A stretch of 57,549 bases of DNA from a virus, in the IMG/VR virus record IMGVR_UViG_3300028025_000648, positions 1-57,549 of that record; one strand, written 5' to 3'. Below are positions 45,001 to 52,416 of this stretch, piece after piece. A program made the position numbers and the translations under genes. The notes under the pieces are model-generated. The model searched no databases. It saw only the letters and a program-made list of their open reading frames with translations, and was not told the origin of the DNA. The number at the start of each line of letters is the position of its first letter. Position 1 is the first letter of the stretch.

Positions 45001-45700
45001 CTCCGTAAGGAACGGCATCAATAACTTTTAGAGATGAAGGCAATGCAATATCAGATGGCATGGCTGATGCTCTTACACCAACAGAATTTTTATTAAAATC
45101 TTCTGACCACTGACCAACACTTAACCCATTGATAAGAAAGTCATAGTCATTAATACCTCCGCCAGACACAACGCTAATTCTAATCACTAACTTGATTGCT
45201 GTTGCCCCAACTGGCGGAAGTTCAAATGTGTTTGAATAAAACTGCCAAGTATTTGCATCCAAAGAAGATAGTACAACACTCTGTAAAACATCTATGGTAG
45301 TTGAAGTTACGGAATCATAATATTGATATCCATACTGAATTGTTTCAGCATATGGGTTATCAAAATAAATGTTAAAACCAATAGCCCAACTAGCCAACGA
45401 TCTATCTAAATTGCTAAGGTTAATATTATAAGCACTTACAGCCTCAATCTCCATAGGAGAAGATGTTGGAACAGACCCCGAAAGCCTACTAACAAGACTG
45501 CTCTTGATAGGAGTTGTTTCTGGAATTGGATCTTCCTGAGTTGCGGTAGCATTAGTCAAAGTCCATTGACCAGAGGAATCTAGCCTTCTTTGAACTTCGC
45601 TAATTGTAGATAGATAGTCTACCCTCTCGTTGAGCATCCAAACAGCCAAGGGATGCTCTGAGTTAATTTTTTCTACGTATAGGTTAGATTGGGTAGTCAT
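42071..45700 (-). CDS. Large LamG-like virion protein (1209 aa)
   Basis: The 1209-aa beta-rich product has several concanavalin A/LamG-like segments: DFLINGLSVGQWSEDFNKNS, then YVEGGFLTIVVGDNYKSHYV with LNGEEVAEIPFDQT, and VSTIQMWAKFANRVFPTGAM with IYDFYLQGDAS further on. It opens with EKINSEHPLAVWMLNERVDY, seen in minor tail proteins. It is probably a virion surface or tail protein that binds glycans. Its place between the reductase and head genes, away from the other tail genes, is unusual. It has AGGAG and an extended -10 (TGGTAAAAT). Confidence 0.75.
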   Translation of the reverse strand: MTTQSNLYVEKINSEHPLAVWMLNERVDYLSTISEVQRRLDSSGQWTLTNATATQEDPIPETTPIKSSLVSRLSGSVPTSSPMEIEAVSAYNINLSNLDRSLASWAIGFNIYFDNPYAETIQYGYQYYDSVTSTTIDVLQSVVLSSLDANTWQFYSNTFELPPVGATAIKLVIRISVVSGGGINDYDFLINGLSVGQWSEDFNKNSVGVRASAMPSDIALPSSLKVIDAVPYGASTLNGYYLANNSNLFAKYFGIPLVYGSSNVTKIFDNVISGVNYPSIILPGYGFLNDRGRYNDYTAEMWIRVSSDTLEPKKIFGPISSNDGLYVEGGFLTIVVGDNYKSHYVGEWHRPMLIHIRIIKDTVTLVLNGEEVAEIPFDQTNIGLPSEFDGTGKSQDWLGFYAYADVYPIDIDSFSIYSYAVPTTVAKRRWVWGQAVVAPETTNASLNGTTVFNDYSFADYAVNYNYPDFATWRQAFFSNLEASSKFLTLPDYKLPEFSLGSKTSQEWFDQMQSAESSATDKYFTFRPNSGWSTTLGFMFFESLGVLSETVESLYGVFETDGTAVNQVLFKIDNKITKDSLTAQINGNTLSYRFLSSGVNTLIQEHTVSSNTKFTAGINIKNLSSQPIIGINRFFTNQSNLTVLVAGDKVTTFTGKVYRFGFDASYNNRKISSKYDQEGLFLHSSTVATQMLAHTANYTLKVIEKYGLMFADIAVSGYWEDYMPLSYFAKYTEDYDGNRFYDVDSIQFNLDFPEPLETKSLESTSSWTYSDLAIRYSSPIQQTYASLDNNFYSGWDNYEDMSQDSDKYYYYDTERSAVRSYISFQYTNDGANTNLVDFPNFATARVKGTADPALISGNWEDTAYEVIDGTIIYPPTKDRQNNSVDFNDIALVYHLDFNSEGILHHPVKFRKLQLASQVLERKQFTEIGTKFGVPVYPYKKTGIYYDFKGKNPISTYKGSTPYLYLNKHSGWRIQGDFSEVTERGISIPVNVQKGLGTEVSTIQMWAKFANRVFPTGAMLILSVDHKNGIYDFYLQGDASGQRGYVYAVNRLTNAIIDTVQYYVNGQSVQTPYLTNEEWTVLSIAFTDLLSFDQYTGRINLNGPLTYNNVSYYLATNLEQNQRVQVRTWGDIKDDGTPRLWDYWENAYTWNEVKIVNTINLYSIDPTIIYDKYMGTNRIIVDDEVDGISVAPEDVRVYNDVTWSTTTKIAV

Positions 45701-45714
45701 ATGTCTCCTACCTT

Positions 45715-45723
45715 ATTTTACCA
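45715..45723 (-). promoter_or_regulatory. Extended -10 promoter (TGGTAAAAT)
   Basis: TGGTAAAAT on the minus strand, 14 bases before the start at 45700, upstream of AGGAG. Confidence 0.5.
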
Positions 45724-45733
45724 TAGTAGAGGC

Positions 45734-47764
45734 TTATAAAACTTTTAACTCACAAGCATCTGTTGTGCAGTAGGCTTCGCCCTGAGCATCAAGATTTTCG
45801 ACTCCATCGTAGATAGCATTCCAATTAATCTTAGCAATCTTTCCAATATAGTCGTTGTATTCATCCTTGGTAATCTGAGTATAAGGCTGCTGAGGATATG
45901 TCTTATTGCCCATTGGAAGGAATGAGACTGCCTTTAACTGTCCCTCGTACATATGAAGAGCAGGAGCAATAAACTTAGACTCTGTTTCCTTGTCAAATGA
46001 TAGCGTTACAGAAACACCATTATCTGACCAGTACTTCTGAGCAGTTGCTGCCAAACCAATCTTCTCAAACATACTTACATCCTTCTCAGAACGTGGGTGT
46101 CCTGAGTGTACTGGGAAGTAGACTACTGATGTATTTGCTGATACAAGGTCTGGCTCAATCTTATACCCCGCTGCTTTAAACAAATGAAGCATTGGGTCTG
46201 TCTCACCAAAACGAATAGCACGAAGGAAGAACTCTCCTCCAGGACCCCAGTGAACTCCAGGGGTAGCACCAGAAAGAAGTGATACAGATCCTGATGGCTT
46301 AACTGTTGTTACACGAATTGATTCACGAACGCATAACCATTCTGAGTACTGCTTGTCATAGTGACGAATCTTGTTGTACCCTTCGTCCATCCACTCACGA
46401 GTAGTTGGCAAACCATTGGTATCTGCAAATGATGCAATGCCTGTAAGAGATGTACCAATACGGCGGTTGCGCTGCATAATACCGTTTGTAACTTGCCAGT
46501 GTGTTGGCATAAGAGTTACAGTCTTTCCATAAAGATAAGCAAACTTCAGTGTCTTGAGAAAGTCCTCCTTGGATTCGTGTCGATTAAGATGTACCTCAAC
46601 GAGAGTACAAAGTTCGTACGACTCCAATGGCTGCTCTGCACACGGATTAAAGCCCATCACACGATAGTCCTTACCATCTGCTGGATCTGCAAGACGACCA
46701 AAGTTTCTAGCAACATCAAGCCAGATAAAGCCTGGCTCTCCGTTATCAGAAATCACATCAACATAGTCTTCATATTTTGTTCCGACTGTTGCTGAAATTG
46801 AATTGTTTGACATCCACGCCCATCCTGGGTTCTCTGGATCAAACGAGTTGCGCTCTGGAAATGCTTCTGCATTTTTAAGATTCATAAAGTCAACATCGTC
46901 TGCTGCTCCAAGTGCAAGGGTAGCAGAACGACGAACATTTCCTGATACTACGCAAGTACCAATAAGATTAACAATGTCTACAATAGCACGAGCATCAAGT
47001 AGTTCTCCTGCTCTAGAACCGATAACTTTGCGAATGCGTGTATGTAGATCAATAAGTGGTGCTGGACCGCTGGCGACCCCACCAAAGCCCTTAATAGGTG
47101 CTCCTAGAGGACGTATGAGATCATAGTTGAACTCCTGAACTGGCTGGTTCTGACGAAGGAATGAATTAATAAGTAATCTAACAGACTCTACCCAGCCCTC
47201 ACGAGTATCTGGGATTTCATAGATAGAGGCTGGTTCTGTTGGAGCATAGATAGGCATAGCCTTTTCAGCACCAACTGTATCAAACCCTACTCCGATACCA
47301 AGCATCAAGGCATCCATTGTCCAGGCAAATAGAGCACCTGGGTCATTACGATCAAGGTCACGAGTAGAAACCATTGCACAGTTTTGAAGGGAAGCAGAGT
47401 TACGTTTCTCCATAGTCATAGGAGTTCCAAATGCCCAGAGTCCACGACCTGGAGGTGTCCACTTCAATTCAAACATTCTCTGGAATGCTTCCTGAGCAGA
47501 CTTCTGAGCCTTATTATCATTCCATGGTAGACGATTCTCTTTAGCGTGGTTCTTCTGAACTGAGTACATACCCTCGATTACACGACGACAAACCTCATAC
47601 CACTTTTCCTTTGTACCGTCTTCCTTTACACGAGAATAAGTTCTAATAAATGTGATTTCTCCAAGAGAGTTGCCTCCTGCATCTGTGAATCCAAATGGTG
47701 CTGGGACTTCTGAATATTTTGTAATGAAGTCATCAACTAGACGAAACGAGAAAAAATCTGACAT
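45734..47764 (-). CDS. nrdJ: Adenosylcobalamin-dependent ribonucleoside-triphosphate reductase (class II, monomeric)
   Basis: The 676-aa product matches the monomeric B12-dependent reductase. The key residues align with the Lactobacillus enzyme: redox C129 (LQNCAMVS) and C386 (YELCTLVE), N373, C375 and E377 in FNPCAEQPL (C375 the radical cysteine), and the C-terminal shuttle pair C666 and C671 (YCTTDACEL). It reduces ribonucleoside triphosphates to dNTPs with coenzyme B12, without oxygen and without a second subunit, supplying DNA precursors. Single-gene coding is compact for a phage. It is expressed from its own promoter (47828), after a terminator, with a 63-base leader containing a hairpin. 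Confidence 0.96.
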   Translation of the reverse strand: MSDFFSFRLVDDFITKYSEVPAPFGFTDAGGNSLGEITFIRTYSRVKEDGTKEKWYEVCRRVIEGMYSVQKNHAKENRLPWNDNKAQKSAQEAFQRMFELKWTPPGRGLWAFGTPMTMEKRNSASLQNCAMVSTRDLDRNDPGALFAWTMDALMLGIGVGFDTVGAEKAMPIYAPTEPASIYEIPDTREGWVESVRLLINSFLRQNQPVQEFNYDLIRPLGAPIKGFGGVASGPAPLIDLHTRIRKVIGSRAGELLDARAIVDIVNLIGTCVVSGNVRRSATLALGAADDVDFMNLKNAEAFPERNSFDPENPGWAWMSNNSISATVGTKYEDYVDVISDNGEPGFIWLDVARNFGRLADPADGKDYRVMGFNPCAEQPLESYELCTLVEVHLNRHESKEDFLKTLKFAYLYGKTVTLMPTHWQVTNGIMQRNRRIGTSLTGIASFADTNGLPTTREWMDEGYNKIRHYDKQYSEWLCVRESIRVTTVKPSGSVSLLSGATPGVHWGPGGEFFLRAIRFGETDPMLHLFKAAGYKIEPDLVSANTSVVYFPVHSGHPRSEKDVSMFEKIGLAATAQKYWSDNGVSVTLSFDKETESKFIAPALHMYEGQLKAVSFLPMGNKTYPQQPYTQITKDEYNDYIGKIAKINWNAIYDGVENLDAQGEAYCTTDACELKVL

Positions 47765-47798
47765 AATATATATTACCTTTCAAGTAAATTTAGAGTGG

Positions 47799-47821
47799 GT
47801 ACTTTAACTTTTTCAAAGTAC
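47799..47821 (-). promoter_or_regulatory. Hairpin at the 5' end of the reductase leader
   Basis: GTACTTT and AAAGTAC form a perfect 7-bp inverted repeat around a 9-base loop. It begins 6 bases after the -10, so it would be the first structure in the mRNA or an operator at the start point. Confidence 0.55.
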
Positions 47822-47827
47822 TTCCCA

Positions 47828-47836
47828 ATTATAGCA
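47828..47836 (-). promoter_or_regulatory. Extended -10 promoter (TGCTATAAT) for the reductase
   Basis: TGCTATAAT on the minus strand, 63 bases before the start at 47764, following the terminator at 47861-47895. Confidence 0.65.
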
Positions 47837-47860
47837 CTATTATTTTTGTAAAACAAACGT

Positions 47861-47895
47861 AAAACAAAAAGCCTACACTGTTACTTTAGTGTAGG
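47861..47895 (-). terminator. Intrinsic terminator after the 48166 gene
   Basis: On the minus strand CCTACACT and AGTGTAGG form a perfect 8-bp stem around AAAGTAAC, followed by CTTTTTGTTTT. It lies downstream of the stop at 47933. Confidence 0.92.
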
Positions 47896-47932
47896 ACTTT
47901 AAGTTTATTAAAGTAGTCTCAATATTTGAGAA

Positions 47933-48166
47933 TTAAACAGTAGCAGGTGGAAGATTACCAAGTTCTTCTTGATGAACTTTCATTGCTGCTTCAAGAATTG
48001 CTAGTGCCTTTTGTGCTGCTTCGATTTGTACTTCAGACTCAATACCTTCTGCAGTCTTAAGATTAAGACTATACTGGTATGCTTCTGCTGCAAACTGCTG
48101 AATACGGTTCTCTAGCAGTTGACGCTTTTGATCATTTGTTAGCATTGCTGCAAAGTCAATTGACAT
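47933..48166 (-). CDS. Small conserved helical phage protein (77 aa)
   Basis: The 77-aa helical protein contains LTNDQKRQLLENRIQQFAAE followed by AYQYSLNLKTA. I recall similar short proteins (with QKxQIL...RxxQFxAEGYQ) near tail genes of aquatic phages, function unknown. It is expressed alone from an extended -10 (48196) with AAGGGG upstream and is closed by a strong terminator, which suggests it is needed in quantity. It may be a virion or assembly component. Confidence 0.75.
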   Translation of the reverse strand: MSIDFAAMLTNDQKRQLLENRIQQFAAEAYQYSLNLKTAEGIESEVQIEAAQKALAILEAAMKVHQEELGNLPPATV

Positions 48167-48195
48167 TTTTACCCCTTTGGTTTGACTGTTTTATA

Positions 48196-48204
48196 ATTAT
48201 AGCA
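48196..48204 (-). promoter_or_regulatory. Extended -10 promoter (TGCTATAAT)
   Basis: TGCTATAAT on the minus strand, 29 bases before the start at 48166. Confidence 0.65.
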
Positions 48205-48210
48205 GATAGG

Positions 48211-48648
48211 TTAAATATCTGCAAGTTGCCAAGATAAGGAATCTTCATTCCAAATATAAACATTTCCATCTTCTGGCATAGGTGTTGGGGCTTCCCATAA
48301 ATATGTATCTGAATCCTTTGTCCAAGATGGATATGGTTGAGGTGCTGCAAATCCAGTACCGTCCCATGTAAAACCAATTCCTGCATAGTTTTTATGTAGT
48401 GGTCTTTTAGGTATTGTTTTTACAATGTATCTGTCTGGACCAGAAGTATTGAAATATCCTAGGTCAACCCAGTCTGGATTTTCTTCTTGTATCTCTTCTG
48501 TTTCCCCATCAATCATATACTTATTGCCATACGTATTATATGAAGTTTGTATCCAAGTGCCACCGTATGTTGCCTCACACGACTCTGATGATTGAGCAAC
48601 AATTACTTCAGTAACTAATCCATCATTAATTCTTGCAAAGTGACCCAT
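48211..48648 (-). CDS. NYAGIG-type tail-associated protein, copy 1
   Basis: The 145-aa product starts MGHFARINDGLVTEVIV and contains HKNYAGIGFTWDGTGFAAPQ, then EAPTPMPEDGNVYIWNE. Two paralogues with the same order of motifs lie at 50832 and 52729. Similar proteins are frequent beside tail-fibre genes of cyanophages, from memory, with no proven role. The ATG shares one base with the stop of the upstream glycine-rich gene (TAATGG), as in the other two copies. It may be a fibre chaperone or a small fibre subunit. It carries an insert of about 30 residues not found in the other copies. Confidence 0.75.
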   Translation of the reverse strand: MGHFARINDGLVTEVIVAQSSESCEATYGGTWIQTSYNTYGNKYMIDGETEEIQEENPDWVDLGYFNTSGPDRYIVKTIPKRPLHKNYAGIGFTWDGTGFAAPQPYPSWTKDSDTYLWEAPTPMPEDGNVYIWNEDSLSWQLADI

Positions 48649-50261
48649 TATGGAGTTCCCCATTTCGCTTTTAGGTATCCTTCAACCTTGTTTCTATCTG
48701 TATCAGATAATGCAGAAGGATAAAGAATAATCTCACAAAGATATGCCAGAGGAGCCATTGAGTCTCCAGCGCCATCAACACTTGCTCCTATTGAGTTTTT
48801 ATCTCCAGCAGAGGCTATAGTTCCTTGTGTTATAGTGCTAGTTGCAGCAACACCATTTTTATATGTTTGAACTGTTACACTTGTTGATGAAGCAGCAGTT
48901 GCTTTATATACAGCAACATCAGCAGTAGTTCCAGTATATGAAAGTGAAGAGTTTTGTGTTGCATTTCCAATTTTAGAAATTGATAACGCAGAAGGACCAG
49001 CATTATTTCCACCCATCTGAAAAGCAGTAAGGCTATTTCTTCCAAGAAGTGCAGGATAGTTACCAGCACTTGATGTAGAATTAAAAACAAAAAATGCTGT
49101 AAAGGTGTTTTCTGACCAGTTGCTTAGAGATGTGTTTGTTAAATATTTGATAGCACTAGAAGGAAAAAATCTTATTCCTGGCAATCCATTTTGAAGATTT
49201 GTTACATACAAAGGTTCTTTACCAGAAGGAGCAGTAAAGTTATGACCGTTACCGCTTTTGTCTAACCAATTAGTTACATTAGAACCAGAAAAACTAATCC
49301 TTGTATCGTCAGATGCATCAAGCCAAAGGCTTGCACCGCTAACGGGCAATGCCAACCCAGTATAAAAAACGCTTGATGATAAAAACTTATGGTAAGTATA
49401 TCCACCAGTTGTATTTACTGTTCCACCATAAGCAACTTGCGAACCTGGATAACGGATAAGAACAATTCCTGATCCACCTGTTGATCCGTTAGAAACATAA
49501 GCACCACCTGCTCCACCACCAGTATTAGTTGATCCGTTAGTTTGACCTGTTCCAGTAGAAGAGCCAGTTCCTCCACCGCCAAGACCACCAGTTCCACCTG
49601 TACCACCACCACCGCCACCGCCACCTGCATAATAACCACTATTGGCACCAGTGCTTGTGGGTGTTGCAAAATCAGTTATCTGTACACCTATACCACCATT
49701 AGCATTAACAGAACTACCGTTAGCACCAGCACCTCCACCGCCGCCAGATCGGTATGCGGGTGAGCCACCACCTTGACTACCGTCATATCCTTGGCCAGTT
49801 GTGCCTGCTCCACCTACACCATAAATTCCTAATTGTTCACCACCACCGCCACCTGAGCCACCAGATAATCCACTTTGAACTGGATTTGGTCCTCCAGATC
49901 CTCCACCACCAAGTGATGTTATAGAAACAGTATCACCAATCATTGAGGAGTTGTTTCCATTTGTTCCTCTTGAATCCGTGCTACCAGCACCACCGCCACC
50001 TACAGTTATTGTAAAAGGAATATTTCTTGCAAGACTTGCAGCAGTTTCTAATGCTCCACCACGGCCAGTTGCCGTTACAGTTGAGCGTAATCCTCCTGCA
50101 CCACCGCCACCCGATGTTCCATTACCTCTTCCAGTTCCTCCACCGCCTGCTACTATAAGATAGTCAACTGTAATATTAGATGGTGTTACTTGATCCCAAA
50201 CCCTAGATCCTTTTGCAAGACCTTGGCTAACTCTTGATTGGCTAAATCTTGTTACTGCCAT
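48648..50261 (-). CDS. Glycine-rich fibre with C-terminal LamG lectin-like domain
   Basis: The 537-aa product has a short head (about 1-30), a glycine-rich domain (YLIVAGGGGTGRGNGTSGGG to SGIVLIRYPG, about 31-275) and a concanavalin A/LamG-like C-terminus (LWLDASDDTRISFSGSNVTN with DKSGNGHNFT, ending in SALSDTDRNKVEGYLKAKWG). Glycine-rich domains form polyglycine helix bundles in phage adhesins, and LamG domains often bind sugars. Probably a receptor-binding tail fibre. The domain order is the reverse of the two largest paralogues, which have the glycine-rich part at the end. Confidence 0.8.
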   Translation of the reverse strand: MAVTRFSQSRVSQGLAKGSRVWDQVTPSNITVDYLIVAGGGGTGRGNGTSGGGGAGGLRSTVTATGRGGALETAASLARNIPFTITVGGGGAGSTDSRGTNGNNSSMIGDTVSITSLGGGGSGGPNPVQSGLSGGSGGGGGEQLGIYGVGGAGTTGQGYDGSQGGGSPAYRSGGGGGAGANGSSVNANGGIGVQITDFATPTSTGANSGYYAGGGGGGGGTGGTGGLGGGGTGSSTGTGQTNGSTNTGGGAGGAYVSNGSTGGSGIVLIRYPGSQVAYGGTVNTTGGYTYHKFLSSSVFYTGLALPVSGASLWLDASDDTRISFSGSNVTNWLDKSGNGHNFTAPSGKEPLYVTNLQNGLPGIRFFPSSAIKYLTNTSLSNWSENTFTAFFVFNSTSSAGNYPALLGRNSLTAFQMGGNNAGPSALSISKIGNATQNSSLSYTGTTADVAVYKATAASSTSVTVQTYKNGVAATSTITQGTIASAGDKNSIGASVDGAGDSMAPLAYLCEIILYPSALSDTDRNKVEGYLKAKWGTP

Positions 50262-50263
50262 AA

Positions 50264-50593
50264 CTAAGCCGTAATTTCTGAACCAAATGCTGCAAATGTA
50301 AGATTTGTATCTGAAGAATAAATATCAAGTTTATCTGCAGCGTTCATTGTAATTCCAAGAGTGAGTGCTGTTGTATCATTAGCAGCAATGGCAATATCAT
50401 ATGCAATATAATGTTTTGTTGCAAGAGTTTCATTATCTGGTCTAACCATAATTCTAAATGTTTTTATTGCAGCAGCACGATTACAAATAATAATTGTTGA
50501 AATCACTGCTTCTGTTGATGAAGGAACTGTGTATAGATTAGTGTTTAATGCTACACCTTCTACCTGTCCTAATACTTTATATACGTTTGGCAT
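50264..50593 (-). CDS. Small beta-rich virion protein, copy 1
   Basis: The 109-aa product (YKVLGQVEGVALNTNLYTVP, then EAVISTIIICNRAAAIKTFR) has the same strand pattern as the proteins at 52057 and 56676: an N-terminal T-T-Y-T lead, a hydrophobic strand with Asn, and a late NLTFAAFGSE-type end. It is probably a small tail or fibre decoration protein. AGGAGG precedes the start, and it ends two bases from the glycine-rich gene. Confidence 0.65.
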   Translation of the reverse strand: MPNVYKVLGQVEGVALNTNLYTVPSSTEAVISTIIICNRAAAIKTFRIMVRPDNETLATKHYIAYDIAIAANDTTALTLGITMNAADKLDIYSSDTNLTFAAFGSEITA

Positions 50594-50594
50594 G

Positions 50595-50822
50595 TTACAT
50601 TCCTCCTAGTAAAAATGTTGTTGGAAGTGGATCTGTAACTACCGTCGCCCATTCCACGCCTGCTGTTTGTGACGAGTTGGCCTTAAGAAAAGTTCCGTTA
50701 GCACCAACAGTTACTTTTGCTGCTGTATCTGCAGCGGTACCTGCAATTAAATCACCCTTGGCATCTATAACCTTTGGCTTAGTACCCTGGGAGTTATCGG
50801 CTAGTTCTCTGGCTCTTGTCAT
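50595..50822 (-). CDS. KGD-type tail segment protein, copy 1
   Basis: The 75-aa product carries KVIDAKGDLIAGTAADTAAK, then VGANGTFLKANSSQTAGVEW, a motif found in many phage tail fibres. It is encoded as a free-standing segment rather than as part of a long fibre. Paralogues lie at 52425 and 57013. ATG 50822 is 8 bases after TATAAT with no Shine-Dalgarno, predicting a leaderless mRNA. The unit may attach to or extend a fibre. Confidence 0.7.
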   Translation of the reverse strand: MTRARELADNSQGTKPKVIDAKGDLIAGTAADTAAKVTVGANGTFLKANSSQTAGVEWATVVTDPLPTTFLLGGM

Positions 50823-50830
50823 GATATCTT

Positions 50831-50839
50831 ATTATACCA
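50831..50839 (-). promoter_or_regulatory. Extended -10 promoter, leaderless start
   Basis: TGGTATAAT on the minus strand ends 8 bases before ATG 50822. The TAA inside the hexamer is the stop codon of the 50832 gene. Confidence 0.65.
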
Positions 50840-51188
50840 CTTCTTCCCAATTTTTATGATTTTCGTTCCAAGTATATAATCTTCCATCTATAGGATATGG
50901 TTCTGGTGCTTCCCATTGGCAGGTATCCTCATTTAAAGTCCAAGAAAGATATCCTTGTGGAGGTATAAAAGCATCTCTTAACTCATCATAAGAATATCCA
51001 ATGCCTGCATAATTTTTTCTAAATCCATTGATCTTTGCATTATAAGATGTTCTTATACATCTTTGCTTTCTAATACTTCCATAATATTCTTCCCAGTCTG
51101 AAATACCATCGATAACTTCATCTTCATCACGACCTGTAATTACTTCAACTACTATATTATTATCATCTAAAAATGCATAATGTGCCAT
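50832..51188 (-). CDS. NYAGIG-type tail-associated protein, copy 2
   Basis: The 118-aa product matches the copies at 48211 and 52729: MAHYAFLDDNNIVVEVI, RKNYAGIGYSYDELRDAF, and EAPEPYPIDGRLYTWNE. It again directly follows a glycine-rich gene with a TAATGG junction. The central part before the NYAGIG segment differs most. Its partner is likely the upstream fibre. Confidence 0.75.
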   Translation of the reverse strand: MAHYAFLDDNNIVVEVITGRDEDEVIDGISDWEEYYGSIRKQRCIRTSYNAKINGFRKNYAGIGYSYDELRDAFIPPQGYLSWTLNEDTCQWEAPEPYPIDGRLYTWNENHKNWEEVV

Positions 51189-52057
51189 TATATAACTACC
51201 GTTCCTGTTCCCTGAGTAAATCTATAAACACGATATCCTGCTCTTGCTGGTTGTGTATAAGTTAAACCAATTGGAATTGTTGTTATTGGTGGATATGTAT
51301 CTAAATATGCAATTACAACTATACCAGATCCTCCAGCACCTCCAGATTGACGGGCATAAGGACTTGGTTTTCCTGCTCCACCTTGGCCACCATTTCCAGT
51401 ATTAACCGTTCCTGCTGAACCTGCTGAACCAGTATCTGCACCACCACCTGCACCACCTAATGAATAAGTAACAGATGTTCCAGTTATTGAAGATGTTGCC
51501 CCTGGTCCTGAAACAGCCTGACCAGCATAGGTTCCATTACCGCCAACTCCTGTAGCACCTCCGCCTGCAGCACCTGTTCCTCCACCAGAAGAATAGTTAT
51601 TTGATCCAGCATAACCTTCTACAGGAGTATATCCTCCTTGGTTTCCTGCGCCACCAACACGATTAGCAGTTCCATCATATTCACCAGATCCTCCACCAGA
51701 TCCTCCAGGGCCTCCTGCTGCAACATTTGGCACATTACCTCCATAACCTCCACCAGTAGAAGATATTGGGCCAAAGGTGGATGTTACACCTTTTGTTGAC
51801 TCAGCCCCGCCTGCACCAACTGTTATAGAATATGAGCCTGCTAAAACCTGATTTTGTAAAAGTCTATATCCACCTGCACCACCGCCACCAGCACCACGAG
51901 ATCCTGACACATCGGAGTATCCTCCACCGCCACCGCCACCGACAACCAAAATATCTGCAATCGGTGCTGTAGGTACTGGAGTAGTTCCATACCAAGCGCT
52001 TATAGAATTATTTCCTGGAACTGTATTTAGCCTAGTGCGTTGTCCATAACGACTCAT
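51188..52057 (-). CDS. Glycine-rich fibre protein (289 aa)
   Basis: The shortest of the four glycine-rich proteins, 289 aa. After a short N-terminus (about 1-32) comes the glycine-rich domain from ADILVVGGGGGGGYSDVSGS to SGGAGGSGIVVIAYLD, followed by a brief end with YRVYRFTQGTG. It contains GYTPVEGYAGS, which is almost repeated in the paralogue at 54701 (SYTPVEGFAGGS). Probably a receptor-binding tip protein. The ATG overlaps the upstream stop as TAATG. Confidence 0.75.
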   Translation of the reverse strand: MSRYGQRTRLNTVPGNNSISAWYGTTPVPTAPIADILVVGGGGGGGYSDVSGSRGAGGGGAGGYRLLQNQVLAGSYSITVGAGGAESTKGVTSTFGPISSTGGGYGGNVPNVAAGGPGGSGGGSGEYDGTANRVGGAGNQGGYTPVEGYAGSNNYSSGGGTGAAGGGATGVGGNGTYAGQAVSGPGATSSITGTSVTYSLGGAGGGADTGSAGSAGTVNTGNGGQGGAGKPSPYARQSGGAGGSGIVVIAYLDTYPPITTIPIGLTYTQPARAGYRVYRFTQGTGTVVI

Positions 52058-52410
52058 TATACAATCCTATTGACATAACCAAAAATGTTAATTACGTTAC
52101 CAGTTGCTGCAAATGCCCTGACCAATAAACCATTATTAATTAAAATACCTGGGGCAACAAGAACTAAACCATTGCCTTCTGCAGGAATAGTAATCTCAAT
52201 ATGATCATTAGGTGAAGATACTCCACCCCACTCAAGAGTTAGTTTAACTGAAGCATTAGAAGTATTATGAGCATATAGCCAAACTTCATCAAATGAAGAG
52301 CCTCCTGCTACTGCTGTATGAATAGTTGTTCCTGCTGTTGCTGTTTGAGCAACTAGGATTCCTCTTCCGTTTGTGCTCCCTGAGAGCATTTGTTTTGAGA
52401 ATGTAGCCAT
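52057..52410 (-). CDS. Small beta-rich virion protein, copy 2
   Basis: The 117-aa product starts at ATG 52410 (MATFSKQMLSGSTNGRG) and contains TIHTAVAGGSSFDEVWLYAH and LLVRAFAATGNVINIFGYVN, resembling copies at 50264 and 56676. A longer frame to 52494 would overlap the upstream gene by 70 bases; ATG 52410, 6 bases after TATAAT, is preferred. No Shine-Dalgarno is seen, so a leaderless mRNA is predicted. Probably a fibre accessory or decoration protein. Confidence 0.7.
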   Translation of the reverse strand: MATFSKQMLSGSTNGRGILVAQTATAGTTIHTAVAGGSSFDEVWLYAHNTSNASVKLTLEWGGVSSPNDHIEITIPAEGNGLVLVAPGILINNGLLVRAFAATGNVINIFGYVNRIV

Positions 52411-52416
52411 TTGTCT

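Noticed and set aside
47765-47932. Cobalamin riboswitch before the B12-dependent reductase
   Set aside because: The leader from promoter to start is only 63 bases and lacks the long conserved core expected of that riboswitch; a terminator and a simple hairpin explain the region.
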